Shown piece after piece: positions 53,974 through 63,315 of a stretch of 64,000 bases of DNA. The notes beneath the pieces are model-generated. The model worked only from the letters and a program-made list of their open reading frames with translations. It was not told the origin of the DNA and made no database searches. This stretch comes from Arcobacter sp. Its GTDB lineage: Bacteria; Campylobacterota; Campylobacteria; Campylobacterales; Arcobacteraceae. The first letter of the stretch is position 1. Each line of letters starts with the position of its first letter. Location: the NCBI GenBank assembly GCA_002869535.1, contig PKUK01000008.1, positions 302,541 through 366,540 of the forward strand, given 5' to 3'. The position numbers and the translations under genes were made by a program.

Positions 53974-54950
53974 TTTTGGTAAATTGTATACTTTGGTACT
54001 AACTTATTTGGTCTATATGACATTTTCACTTTTTTTAGGTTTTCAAATCCCATATCATCACCAACATTTATATATTCGATATCAAACTTTTCTTTTAATA
54101 TTTTAGTAAACTCTCTAAAGATAAACTGAGCACAACCAAGAATCTCAAAATCTGTTTTTTCTATAATAACGCTTGCAGTTTGTTCATTTATTTGCTCTCC
54201 AACTGTAAAGCCTTTTAACTCATCATTTATATAAATAACAAGTCCTATAATATCCAAGTTATCATAATCATTTATCAATCTTTTGATGGCAAATCTCTCA
54301 AAATATATCCCATCCATAAAAATTTCTACTTCTTCTTTTGGCATATATGTTGTTCTATCTTTTACCCATTTATTAAATAAGTTTAATACTTCAGTTCCAT
54401 GTTTTTCTTTATTTAAAATTTCTATTCTATGATCTGGATAAATTTTCTTAAATTTATTTATCTCATTTCTTTTTGATTTATAAGAGTCACCCTTTAATTC
54501 AATTAAATCTTCAACTTTATAAATATAATCTACAAGTTTTTTCTCAATAATAAAGTCTTTTAGCATCTCATATACTAAAGTACCCTCTTCCAAATAATCA
54601 ACAAACCCTTCTAATAACTCTTCATGTACATACTCTATTTTTGAATAGTTTCTATTACTGTTGTGTGCATTCATTATTTCAAAACATTGAAGCATGGCAT
54701 CATAGGTATTATCTTTTTTTCCAATTGGAGGTAAAAGCATAGATAATTCACCAGAATTTAAAATAAATAGACAAAAGGTATCATTTACTATTGCATAAAA
54801 CCCAGTAGCTGTTTATAGCCAAATATAGTTACCTGCAAATGTGTAATCACTTACGTCTACATTGATGAGTTCTAAATACTCAGTCATAGTATCACGTGCT
54901 TTTAAATCAAAGTGTTTTAAAGTGTAGTTGCTTATTGTCAAAGTTGACAT
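53970..54950 (-). pseudogene. DUF2156-family protein (GNAT-like) interrupted by an in-frame TAA
   Basis: An open frame begins at ATG 54740, but the family N-terminus lies upstream in the same frame: ATG at 54950 with AAGGA before it, then LKHFDLKARDTMTEYLEL and DYTFAGNYIWL, then TAA (54813-54815), then TATGFYAIVNDTFCLFIL joining MLLPPIGKK. DUF2156 proteins, related to the lysyl-phosphatidylglycerol synthase C-terminal domain, typically have this N-terminal 'DYTFA..YIW' segment, so the protein was continuous. One base change (for example CAA to TAA) explains the stop. A truncated product could restart at 54740. Function unknown. Confidence 0.8.
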
Positions 54951-55088
54951 TATTTATCTTTTTCCTTATATTAATTTTTGGAATTATACATCTTATTTTT
55001 CATTTTGCATCAAATTTAAAAAAAGAATTTTCTAAGTACCTATTTATCAATATTATGGGATAATCAAAACAAAAATAAAGAGTCAAAG

Positions 55089-55208
55089 ATGCAGGAACCT
55101 TGGGTAGCTTATGTAGTAGTTGGAACAGTAGTTACATTGATGATGATAGGTAAAAAAATGATATTCTTTAGCGATGACTCAAAAAAGAAAGATAAAAAAG
55201 ATGATTAA
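55089..55208 (+). CDS. 39-residue single-pass membrane protein
   Basis: A short ORF with a start at 55089 encodes one hydrophobic helix (AYVVVGTVVTLMMIGKKMIFF) and a charged tail rich in Lys and Asp (DDSKKKDKKDD). It is preceded by a TATGGGATAAT promoter-like stretch, and its stop overlaps the ATG of the HD-domain gene by 8 bases (55201-55208), which argues for real translation and coupling. Function unknown. Confidence 0.6.
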   Translation: MQEPWVAYVVVGTVVTLMMIGKKMIFFSDDSKKKDKKDD

Positions 55209-56430
55209 CCACAAGATTATAGATTATATTTTCTCTTCAGCTTCAATTCAAAGATGGAATGACTATCCTAGAATGGTTGAGCTAGTAGAACTTGATAAAC
55301 AAGCACATAAGTTTATAATAGCTTATTTTATAGCAAAACTTGAAGATAATGTAAATTATACCCACCTAATAGAAGCAGGAATTTTTGAATTTTTACGACG
55401 GGTGGTAGTTACTGATATAAGACCTGATGTATTTAGAAAAGCTCTGCAAAGAAAATCAAAAGAGATAAATAGCTGGGTTATAAGTAAACTACATGACTCT
55501 ATAAAAGATATAGATGGTGGTAATTTTCTTAAAAAATTTGAAGAGTATCTTGAAAATCCAAATATGTACAAAAAAGAGAGATTTATAAATAAAGCAGCCT
55601 CATATCTCTCTACTAAATGGGAGTTTTCAATTGTATATCAAACAAGTGCTTTTTTAAGTGATATTGAAGAGGTTAAAAAAAGTGTTGAAGAAGAGATTGA
55701 AGACTATTATGAGTTAATAGGAGTGCGAAAAATTGCACTTAATAAAAAGCTATCAAAAGTTATTGATTTAAGTGGAAGACTAAGATTTCAAAAAAGATGG
55801 TCTCAAACTCCAAGAATACCAGAAACGTCTGTTTTAGGTCATATGTTAACTGTAGCTTTATTTGGATATTTTTATTCACTTGATGTAAATGCTTGTGAAA
55901 AACGATTGCAAAATAACTTTTATACAGCCCTTTTTCATGATTTACCAGAAGCTCTTACAAGAGATATTATTTCGCCTGTAAAATATTGTGTTGATGATTT
56001 ATCTGATATTATAAGTGAGTATGAGATTATCAAAATAGATGATGATATTATGCCAAATGTTCCAGAAAAAATAAAAGATGAGTTTTCATACCTTTTAGGT
56101 TTATATGATGGAATAAAAGATGAGTTCTTAGACAAAATTTATGAAGATGAAATAAAAGTTGTAACTAACGGACTAGCATCATATAACGTAGATAAATACA
56201 ATGCAATAGATGGTCTTGCATTAAAACAGTGTGATAAGTTATCAGCTTTTATTGAAGCTAGTTTATCAATCTCCCATGGAATAAAATCAAAAGAGTTAGT
56301 AAATGGGAAAAAAGAGATTTTAAAATCTTTAAAAATCGTACAAGACGTTGACTTTAAAGAGATTGCAACCAAAATAGACTTAGCCTTTGGAACTACAGGA
56401 CAAACTCAAGTTAGAATGGATTTTGAATAA
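55201..56430 (+). CDS. HD-domain protein (YfbR-like HD phosphohydrolase superfamily)
   Basis: A 409-residue cytoplasmic protein with an HD metal-dependent phosphohydrolase domain in the second half: LGHMLTVALFGYF, then ALFHDLPEALTRDIISPVK with the His-Asp pair, and a later ASYNVDKYNAIDGLALKQCDKLSAF region carrying the distal Asp. The helical N-terminal 200 residues are of unknown role. HD enzymes of the YfbR type hydrolyse nucleotides; substrate not known here. ATG 55201 is preferred for overlap coupling with the small membrane gene; an in-frame ATG at 55174 lacks a ribosome binding site too. Confidence 0.82.
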   Translation: MINHKIIDYIFSSASIQRWNDYPRMVELVELDKQAHKFIIAYFIAKLEDNVNYTHLIEAGIFEFLRRVVVTDIRPDVFRKALQRKSKEINSWVISKLHDSIKDIDGGNFLKKFEEYLENPNMYKKERFINKAASYLSTKWEFSIVYQTSAFLSDIEEVKKSVEEEIEDYYELIGVRKIALNKKLSKVIDLSGRLRFQKRWSQTPRIPETSVLGHMLTVALFGYFYSLDVNACEKRLQNNFYTALFHDLPEALTRDIISPVKYCVDDLSDIISEYEIIKIDDDIMPNVPEKIKDEFSYLLGLYDGIKDEFLDKIYEDEIKVVTNGLASYNVDKYNAIDGLALKQCDKLSAFIEASLSISHGIKSKELVNGKKEILKSLKIVQDVDFKEIATKIDLAFGTTGQTQVRMDFE

Positions 56431-56452
56431 AAGGAAGAGTTACTTCCTTTTA
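56428..56452. terminator. Terminator after the HD-domain gene
   Basis: Ten-base arms TAAAAGGAAG and CTTCCTTTTA around AGTTA, followed by TCTTTTTAG. It overlaps the HD-domain gene's stop and can serve the convergent receptor gene as well. Confidence 0.75.
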
Positions 56453-56457
56453 TCTTT

Positions 56458-58425
56458 TTAGAATTTATATCTTAGATTAACATAAGCATATCTTCCTGGG
56501 TCATTTATAAGTGTTGGATTTCCACCTGTTGACACATAAGTGATATCTTTATAAGTATTTGTTGAAGCATAAGTTTTATCAAAAATATTATCAACTCCTA
56601 GAGTAAGTTCAAAATTTTTGTTGATTTTATTTTTATATTTTAGATTAAAAACAGCATATCCACCTAACTCTTGCTCCCCATTATCACTATCATTATTACT
56701 CCAATTATCAACAGCTATCATTTCTGCTGTTATTTTTTGTGCTAAAAATTCATAATTTAGTGCTAAATTAGCTTTTAAAGGTGGAAGGTCTGCTAAGTCT
56801 TTGTCTGTTTGTCCAGCAAGTGCTTCATCCTTTTGACCTCTTTGATAAGCAATTCCATAATCAAGTGATAGTGCATCATTCATATAATAAAACCCACTTA
56901 CATCTATCCCATATATTTTTGCATCAATATTTGTAAAGCCTGTTCCATTTACACTATAAATATAATCTTTTAAAACAGAATAGAAAAGTTTTGATTTAAT
57001 ATTAAAGTCACCAATAGTTTTTTCAAAACCAAAATCAGCTTCATAGTTTTTTACAGCTTTTAAATCAGGATTTCCAACCACTGTACCACCTGAATTTACA
57101 AAATATAACTCTCTAGCATCAGGAACTCTTTCTGACTTTCCAAAGCCAGCAAAGATTTTTGTTTTTTTATCTAAGTTATATATTGTAAAAATATTTGCAT
57201 TTAAAGCATCATAATCATTATCTTTTTTTGTTGCATCAACATTATCTATTGAAGTGTTATCATATCTAGTTCCAAGTTCAATATCTAAGGCACCAACACT
57301 TTTTTCATATGTTGCAAATATTGCTTTGTTTTTTGTATCTGTACTAGCAATTGAGTCTCTAATATATGGATTTGTCTTATTATAATATTTACCTTTCCAG
57401 TTTCTTACACTTGTGTCTAAGCCAAGAGATAATATATCATCTTCTATATCCATACTGTTTTTTATTTTGGCACCCCAAATTGATGATTTCATGTGATTTG
57501 TCATCTGCATTGCACCATTATTTCTCAGTGTTGTACTCATAGGATGATCAACATTGGAATAGTAATAATCAAAATTTAACTCTTTAGAATATTTTCCTAA
57601 ATCTCTTTTTGCATATGCAAAAGTATAAATATTTGAATCATCATAATTAGCATCCATTGGTGTGTTTGGATAAAGAACATTATCACTTCTATTTGCAGTG
57701 TATGATAATTTGATTTCTGAACTATCATCTATATTAAATATTGCTTTTGAAAGTAATGTTTTTTTAGTATAGGCTTTTTTATCCCTATTATTTGTTGAAT
57801 ACTGATTTGCTGCAGGCATTCCAGATTTAACTTGCTGTTCATAAAAATCATTTCCATTTCCATCTTCGTACTGGTCACTGCTTTCTGTTGAAGCAGAAAG
57901 CAACAATTTAAATCTATCAGTTCCACCACTAATAGTTGCACTTGCTTTTCTATAATTAAAGCTTCCTGCATTTAAGTTGATTTCACCTTCTAAATCTTTT
58001 CTTGGCTCTTTTGTATTTACTTTTACTTTTCCACTAAGTGTTCCAAAGTTCTCTACATCATATGGACCTTCTGTTACCTCAACACTTTCTACATTGTTTG
58101 ATAGAATATGTGATGTTGGTGGATCCATTCTATTTGGACAAGCTCCGTAAATCTTTGCATCATCAATCATTACGTTAATATTATCTCTCTTTTGACCTCT
58201 AAGAATAATATCATTTGCAATTCCACTTCTTCTAACAAGTGATATTGAAGGGATGTTTTGAGTTAAAGCTTCTGCTAAATCAGCACTTTTAATCTCATTT
58301 TCACTTACACTTTTTACAACTTTTGTATTAACTTTTTCCTCAACATTTACAGTTGGCACTTCAATCTCATTAGCTAATAAAAAAGTTGAAGCAATAATAC
58401 TAAATAAACAAATAGATTTTTTCAA
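56458..58425 (-). CDS. TonB-dependent outer membrane receptor, OprC/NosA copper-receptor type
   Basis: A 655-residue TonB-dependent receptor with a signal peptide (1-19, ending LLAN). The plug domain contains NIPSISLVRRSGIANDIILRG and the beta-barrel ends in a C-terminal Phe (YVNLRYKF). The plug motif GACPNRMDPP (Cys96, Met100) matches the CxxxM copper-binding motif of OprC and NosA, and a Met/His-rich loop HPMSTTLRNNGAMQMTNHMK in the barrel could add ligands. It therefore probably imports copper, though substrate is inferred. TonB box region is likely EIEVPTVNVE (20-29). Confidence 0.88.
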   Translation of the reverse strand: MKKSICLFSIIASTFLLANEIEVPTVNVEEKVNTKVVKSVSENEIKSADLAEALTQNIPSISLVRRSGIANDIILRGQKRDNINVMIDDAKIYGACPNRMDPPTSHILSNNVESVEVTEGPYDVENFGTLSGKVKVNTKEPRKDLEGEINLNAGSFNYRKASATISGGTDRFKLLLSASTESSDQYEDGNGNDFYEQQVKSGMPAANQYSTNNRDKKAYTKKTLLSKAIFNIDDSSEIKLSYTANRSDNVLYPNTPMDANYDDSNIYTFAYAKRDLGKYSKELNFDYYYSNVDHPMSTTLRNNGAMQMTNHMKSSIWGAKIKNSMDIEDDILSLGLDTSVRNWKGKYYNKTNPYIRDSIASTDTKNKAIFATYEKSVGALDIELGTRYDNTSIDNVDATKKDNDYDALNANIFTIYNLDKKTKIFAGFGKSERVPDARELYFVNSGGTVVGNPDLKAVKNYEADFGFEKTIGDFNIKSKLFYSVLKDYIYSVNGTGFTNIDAKIYGIDVSGFYYMNDALSLDYGIAYQRGQKDEALAGQTDKDLADLPPLKANLALNYEFLAQKITAEMIAVDNWSNNDSDNGEQELGGYAVFNLKYKNKINKNFELTLGVDNIFDKTYASTNTYKDITYVSTGGNPTLINDPGRYAYVNLRYKF

Positions 58426-58504
58426 TACTTTCTCCTTAAATTTTGAGAAAGATTATTATATATCTCTGTTAATTTTATGTTAATTTTTATTTTTTATTTT
58501 TTAT

Positions 58505-60301
58505 TTATTTTTTTGGAGGTATAAACATTATAAGAATTTTTAAATCTTTATCTATTTTATCTTCTTCAAAAGGGTAAAGAAAAATATGCTCACTTTTTGT
58601 TATAATAGCAATAGTCAAAGAATCATCTTTCTTTTTATTTATTGCATCTTCATATGTAAATTCTTCAGATAATAAAATTGTTTGAAACTTCCATCCTTCT
58701 CTAAACTTAGCTACAAAATCACTATAATATATTTCTGAATCAAAGAGAGTATTTCCTCTTACTGCTTCACTTGGTATTTTCTTTTCATTTTCCTTTATTT
58801 CATACCAACCTATTTCATAAACATTATTCTGTCCAAGTTCTGGAGCAAACTGTGAGCATACTAAAGTATTATATGACTTATTTGATGTCAATGCAAGAAG
58901 CTTAGTAATATGAGAAAGTTCTAAGACCTCCTCTGTCCTCTCTGCTAATATTTCTCCGTAAAAAGTAGGAATACTTTGCATTCTTGCAGGTTTTAAATTA
59001 TCCCACTTTTTATCAACTATCAATACAGGAATTTCATTCTTTTTTAATTCACTAGCTAAGGCTATACACCAAGAAGATGCGCCAATTAACATCAATCCAT
59101 CGGGATGATTAGATGCCAAATCAAGTTTTTTAGCCAACCAACCAATACTTAATCCATGAAATACAACAGTAAGAATAATCAAAGCAAAGACTAAAGGAAG
59201 TAATAATTCAGCACCAACATAACCCTTTTCCATAAGTTGTGGACTAAATAGACCAGCAATAGCAGCAGCAACTATACCTCTAGGAGCAACCCAAGCTATA
59301 AATAGTCTCTCTTTCCATTTAATATTAGTTTTGATTGTAGAAAGATAAACACTTACAGGTCTAAATATAAATATTATTAAAAATAGAAGTAGCCAACTTT
59401 CCCAACCCAATCTTTGCAGTATTTCAGGGTCTATATCTGCTGTTAATATAATAAATATAGTTGAAACTAAAAGTATTGTTACATACTCTTTAAAGCGTCT
59501 TAATTCATCCAATGAACTTAATCTTGTATTTGCAAGTGTAATACCTAATATAGTTGTTGCCATAAGTCCAGCTTCACTTTGAACAAGATTTGCTAGGGTA
59601 TAAACTAAAAAAATACTAATTAAAATAATAGGTGATTTTAAGTGTTCAGGAACTTTTCCCTTTTTAAAAGATTCTGCAATAATATGACCAATACCAACAC
59701 CAAGTATCAAAGAGGTAAAAAGACTTAATCCTAGCCCTATAATTACATCAATTATCAAAGTTTCACTCTCTGATAACATATAATAACCATATATCAATAC
59801 GACTAATAATGCTCCAATAGGATCATTAATAATCCCTTCCCATTTTAAAAGTGCCGCTGGTCGTCTATTTAGATTTGCTTGCTTTAATAAGGGTACAATT
59901 ACAGTAGGTCCAGTTACTATAATAATAGCTCCAAAGATTAATGCTACAGGCATAGATAAGCCCACAAGATAGTGCGAAGCAACTACACCTAATGAAAAAG
60001 TAACTAAAACATTCCATGTTACTAAGCGGTTTATGACTTGAGAGTTTTGTTTAAATTCATGCCACTTTAAATTTACTCCACCCTCAAATAGAATTATTGC
60101 AACACCAAGAGAGATTATAGGATGCATTATATCGCCAAGATCTTCTTTAGGGTTAATCCATCCTGTAATTGGTCCTAAAACAAATCCAGCAATTATCAGA
60201 AGTATTAATGCAGGTATTTTTAAACGCCACCCTAACCATTGTAAAACAATACCAACTATAATTATGGATGCCATGATTTCAGTGAGATGTTGGTGTTGCA
60301 T
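58505..60301 (-). CDS. CPA1-family cation/proton antiporter with C-terminal regulatory domain
   Basis: A 598-residue inner-membrane antiporter with about 12 helices (residues 1-400). The ion-binding ND pair lies in LKWEGIINDPIGALLVVLI and GPTVIVPLLKQANLNRRP precedes it. After residue 405 a TrkA-N/RCK-like nucleotide-binding domain appears (LMLIGASSWCIALASELKK), then a C-terminal extension. It likely exchanges Na+ or K+ for H+. It has its own TATAAT promoter. Confidence 0.9.
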   Translation of the reverse strand: MQHQHLTEIMASIIIVGIVLQWLGWRLKIPALILLIIAGFVLGPITGWINPKEDLGDIMHPIISLGVAIILFEGGVNLKWHEFKQNSQVINRLVTWNVLVTFSLGVVASHYLVGLSMPVALIFGAIIIVTGPTVIVPLLKQANLNRRPAALLKWEGIINDPIGALLVVLIYGYYMLSESETLIIDVIIGLGLSLFTSLILGVGIGHIIAESFKKGKVPEHLKSPIILISIFLVYTLANLVQSEAGLMATTILGITLANTRLSSLDELRRFKEYVTILLVSTIFIILTADIDPEILQRLGWESWLLLFLIIFIFRPVSVYLSTIKTNIKWKERLFIAWVAPRGIVAAAIAGLFSPQLMEKGYVGAELLLPLVFALIILTVVFHGLSIGWLAKKLDLASNHPDGLMLIGASSWCIALASELKKNEIPVLIVDKKWDNLKPARMQSIPTFYGEILAERTEEVLELSHITKLLALTSNKSYNTLVCSQFAPELGQNNVYEIGWYEIKENEKKIPSEAVRGNTLFDSEIYYSDFVAKFREGWKFQTILLSEEFTYEDAINKKKDDSLTIAIITKSEHIFLYPFEEDKIDKDLKILIMFIPPKK

Positions 60302-60341
60302 TTACTTTCCTTTCTCATTTTTATTTAGTTAACAGTTTAAC

Positions 60342-60347
60342 ATTATA
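60342..60347 (-). promoter_or_regulatory. -10 box for the antiporter gene
   Basis: A perfect TATAAT on the minus strand, 40 bases before the antiporter ATG, with AAAGGAAAGTAA as the ribosome binding site region. Confidence 0.5.
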
Positions 60348-60406
60348 TAAATTCAATAAAACTTCTCTTATATTTTAAATGTAAAGATACCAATGAACTA
60401 TATTGA

Positions 60407-61177
60407 TTAGTATTTATACTTTAAATTTTCATCACTAAAGATAGCTTTTATGCCATTTTTATATAAACTATGTTGGACTTCTTTTTTATTTATAGTATAA
60501 ATATTTGTGTAGATGTTTTTTTCTTTTAATATATCTATTTGCTCTTTATTTACCAAAGATAAATCAATATGATAAGAGTCTACTTCCAATAATTTTAAAT
60601 ACTCCAATAAGTTATTAGGTACACTCTCCCAAAAAACAGCAGCTGTTGAAATAGATTTATCCATAGCTTTTAGTATTTTTAAATAGTTGTGATTGAATGA
60701 TGAGATTAAAACTTCATTTATCATCTTTTGTTTTTCTAAAATATAATAAATCTCTTTTACATAAAACTCATCAAAAATAGTTTCACTCATATCTTTTATC
60801 TCAATATTTAAAGAGATGTTATATTTTTTTGATAACTCTAAAACTTCCTCAAGTAAAAGTATCTTTTGGAGAGGAATATTTTTATCAAACCAAGAAGAAA
60901 AATCTAAAGTTAAAAGTTCTGCATAGGTAAAATCACAGACAAAATAAGAGTCTCTATTCTTAAATATATCAATAGCATTTGAAGTTCTAAGTAATGTTTC
61001 ATCATGTATTACCACTACCTTTTTATCCTTTGTAAACGTAATATCAAACTCAATAATATCTGCATAAGTTGTAGCATTTTCTAAAGCTATTAGTGTATTT
61101 TCTGGAAACTTTGCACTATATCCCCTATGGGCTATAAGCAAATTCTCTTTTTCAAACCTATCAAAAAAATTCATCAA
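60407..61177 (-). CDS. Glycerophosphodiester phosphodiesterase
   Basis: A 256-residue GDPD-family TIM-barrel enzyme hydrolysing glycerophosphodiesters to glycerol 3-phosphate and an alcohol. Catalytic motifs are AHRGYSAKFPENTLIALENA, EFDITFTKDKKVVVIHDETL and NIEIKD. No signal peptide, so cytoplasmic. Its start overlaps the GlpD gene's end by 4 bases, and the two make a route from glycerophosphodiesters to DHAP. Confidence 0.92.
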   Translation of the reverse strand: MMNFFDRFEKENLLIAHRGYSAKFPENTLIALENATTYADIIEFDITFTKDKKVVVIHDETLLRTSNAIDIFKNRDSYFVCDFTYAELLTLDFSSWFDKNIPLQKILLLEEVLELSKKYNISLNIEIKDMSETIFDEFYVKEIYYILEKQKMINEVLISSFNHNYLKILKAMDKSISTAAVFWESVPNNLLEYLKLLEVDSYHIDLSLVNKEQIDILKEKNIYTNIYTINKKEVQHSLYKNGIKAIFSDENLKYKY

Positions 61178-62589
61178 AACCTACTTTTTATATAATCTTT
61201 TGAAAACTCTATTTCACTATCTTTTTTTTCTTCATTCCAAGAAAAATATTTAGCCATAATCTCACAAATAAACTCTATATTTTTTAAAGCAGTACTTCTA
61301 TTTTTATAAGCTATATTTGTAATACGAAGTAAAATATCTATTGGTCTTTTTACAAAATAATTCTCTATTGCAAAAATAATATCTGCCTCATTTATTTCTA
61401 AACTCTCTAAAGATAAAAGTTCACACTCTTTTGTTTTACAACTAGCTTTTTCCTTTATTAGTGATTTAGAAAAAATTACATTTAAGCAATCTTCAGCCAT
61501 CTTTCTATAGCTTGTCCATTTACCTGCACTTATACTTACTAAATTTGTTTTGGATATATTTATTATATATTCACGCACAATTGAAGATAAGGGAATATCC
61601 TTTTTTATTAATGCTCTAGTTCCACTAAAAGTTGATAAAACATCTTCTTTTTTAGCCTCTTTTTTTAAATACTTATTTGCATAAAATAGAAGATAGTCTA
61701 TCTCATCATCACTTATTTTTTTAGCTTTATTATCTACTTCAGTTGTGCCTATTATTAGTATATTTTCCCATGGATGAAAGAATATCACTCTTCCATCATG
61801 AGTTTTAGGAATTAATAGCCCTACGTCTAAATCCATAAATTCTTTTGATAAAACAATATGTGAGCCCTTACTTGTAGTAATTAATTCAGAGCAATTATAA
61901 TCATCAACTCTTCTAAGAGTATCAATACTTACACCTGTGGCATTTACAACTACTTTTGAGCTTATTTCAAACTCTTTATTTTCTATCTTATCAAAATATT
62001 TAAGTCCAACAATTCTTTTATTATCATATAAAAACTCTTTTACCTCACAATAGTTTTTGACATCTGTTCCTAAGTTCTGAGCTGTAATTAGAAGTGAAGT
62101 TATCATTTTACTATCATTAAAACTACCATCAAAATATGAGATTGCACCTTTTAAATTTTTTTGCTTTAAAAAGCCTAAAATCTTTTTTGATACAAATGAT
62201 GACTTACCCAAAGAGTAAGATAGGGATATTAACTCATAGATTTTAAGTCCAATATATAAATAAATAGCCTCAAACCAATTATAAAGAGGTGTGAAAATTT
62301 GAAATTTTTTTGAAATAGTTGAAGAGTTTTTTAAAAAGATTGCCCTCTCTTTTAAGGCTTCATTTACAAGCTTATATTGGGCTTTATTAAAAGTTAAAAT
62401 TGCTTTTTCTAAATAGCGTACTCCTCCATGAACCAACTTTGTACTTTTAGAACTAGCACCTGAACCAAAGTCATTTTTCTCTAATAAAAGCACTTTATAA
62501 CCACGAGTTATAGCATCAAGTGCAATTCCACACCCAACAGCTCCTCCTCCAATAATAATAAAGTCATAATCAAACTTTGTTTTATCCAT
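61174..62589 (-). CDS. glpD: FAD-dependent glycerol-3-phosphate dehydrogenase (GlpD family)
   Basis: A 471-residue flavoprotein oxidising glycerol 3-phosphate to DHAP with quinone as acceptor. The FAD-binding IIGGGAVGCGIALDAITRGY (residues 11-30) and DFGSGASSKSTKLVHGGVRY are characteristic. Later FSGTRALIKK, and GKWTSYRKMAEDC near the C-terminus, fit the family. Peripheral membrane location expected. The GDPD gene follows with a 4-base overlap. Confidence 0.9.
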   Translation of the reverse strand: MDKTKFDYDFIIIGGGAVGCGIALDAITRGYKVLLLEKNDFGSGASSKSTKLVHGGVRYLEKAILTFNKAQYKLVNEALKERAIFLKNSSTISKKFQIFTPLYNWFEAIYLYIGLKIYELISLSYSLGKSSFVSKKILGFLKQKNLKGAISYFDGSFNDSKMITSLLITAQNLGTDVKNYCEVKEFLYDNKRIVGLKYFDKIENKEFEISSKVVVNATGVSIDTLRRVDDYNCSELITTSKGSHIVLSKEFMDLDVGLLIPKTHDGRVIFFHPWENILIIGTTEVDNKAKKISDDEIDYLLFYANKYLKKEAKKEDVLSTFSGTRALIKKDIPLSSIVREYIINISKTNLVSISAGKWTSYRKMAEDCLNVIFSKSLIKEKASCKTKECELLSLESLEINEADIIFAIENYFVKRPIDILLRITNIAYKNRSTALKNIEFICEIMAKYFSWNEEKKDSEIEFSKDYIKSRF

Positions 62590-62668
62590 TTTATTCCAAT
62601 ATATTAGTTTCTAATATTAATATAATAAAACTAAATATGTTATACTAAAAGAAAGTTATAGGAGAACT

Positions 62669-62899
62669 ATGAGTAAAATTACACTAGAAATTGAAGATAA
62701 AGATTTAGAAACCATTTTAACAATTTTAAGAAGTATCAAATCTGAACTCATCTCAACTATTAGTGTTGATGATACAACTCTACCAAAACAAGCATTTAAG
62801 TATGTACCAAAAAATGCAGTTAAACAAAGAGTATCAAAAGTTGAAGAACCAATAAAAGGTGCAATAAGTCTGAAAAATGACTTTAAAACAAATAGCTAA
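62669..62899 (+). CDS. Small protein, function unknown (76 aa)
   Basis: A 76-residue soluble protein starting MSKITLEIEDKDLETILTIL, with an amphipathic N-terminal beta-alpha stretch and a charged tail. TATACT at 62641-62646 and AGGAGAACT before the ATG support expression. No family recognised. It is followed 14 bases later by a membrane protein gene. Confidence 0.7.
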   Translation: MSKITLEIEDKDLETILTILRSIKSELISTISVDDTTLPKQAFKYVPKNAVKQRVSKVEEPIKGAISLKNDFKTNS

Positions 62900-62913
62900 A
62901 AATAGGAAACCAT

Positions 62914-63315
62914 ATGCAAATATTAATATCAATCATATTAATCATCATTCTAATAGGATATATAGTTTATAAAATAGATAAAAAATTTGAGAAAAAAGAA
63001 GCCATAATTTTAACTGCAGTTGTAGTTGTTGTTATACTTGTTTTTACTCTTTATCAAAAAAATCAAAAGGATTTTTTACCCAATCAATTTAAAGAAATAT
63101 ATAAAAAAGAGAAGAATATAGATATTTTAAAACTTTCAAGTGAACTTTTAAATAATAAAAACGTCTCATCAAAAAAGCATTTTATCTATAAGTTTACTTA
63201 TATTATCAATAAAAACAATAAAGAGTATTTGTGTGTTGCAAATAGTGTTGAAATTAATAAGATTGAAGATACATATGTATTTGGAAAGTGGGAAGAAGAG
63301 TGCAAAGAAAAATAA
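62914..63315 (+). CDS. Membrane protein of unknown function (133 aa)
   Basis: A 133-residue protein with two N-terminal hydrophobic segments (about 3-21 and 30-47) and a soluble remainder with two cysteines (YLCVAN and EEECKEK). AGGAAACCAT precedes the ATG. Its 3' end overlaps the next frame by 16 bases. Confidence 0.7.
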   Translation: MQILISIILIIILIGYIVYKIDKKFEKKEAIILTAVVVVVILVFTLYQKNQKDFLPNQFKEIYKKEKNIDILKLSSELLNNKNVSSKKHFIYKFTYIINKNNKEYLCVANSVEINKIEDTYVFGKWEEECKEK

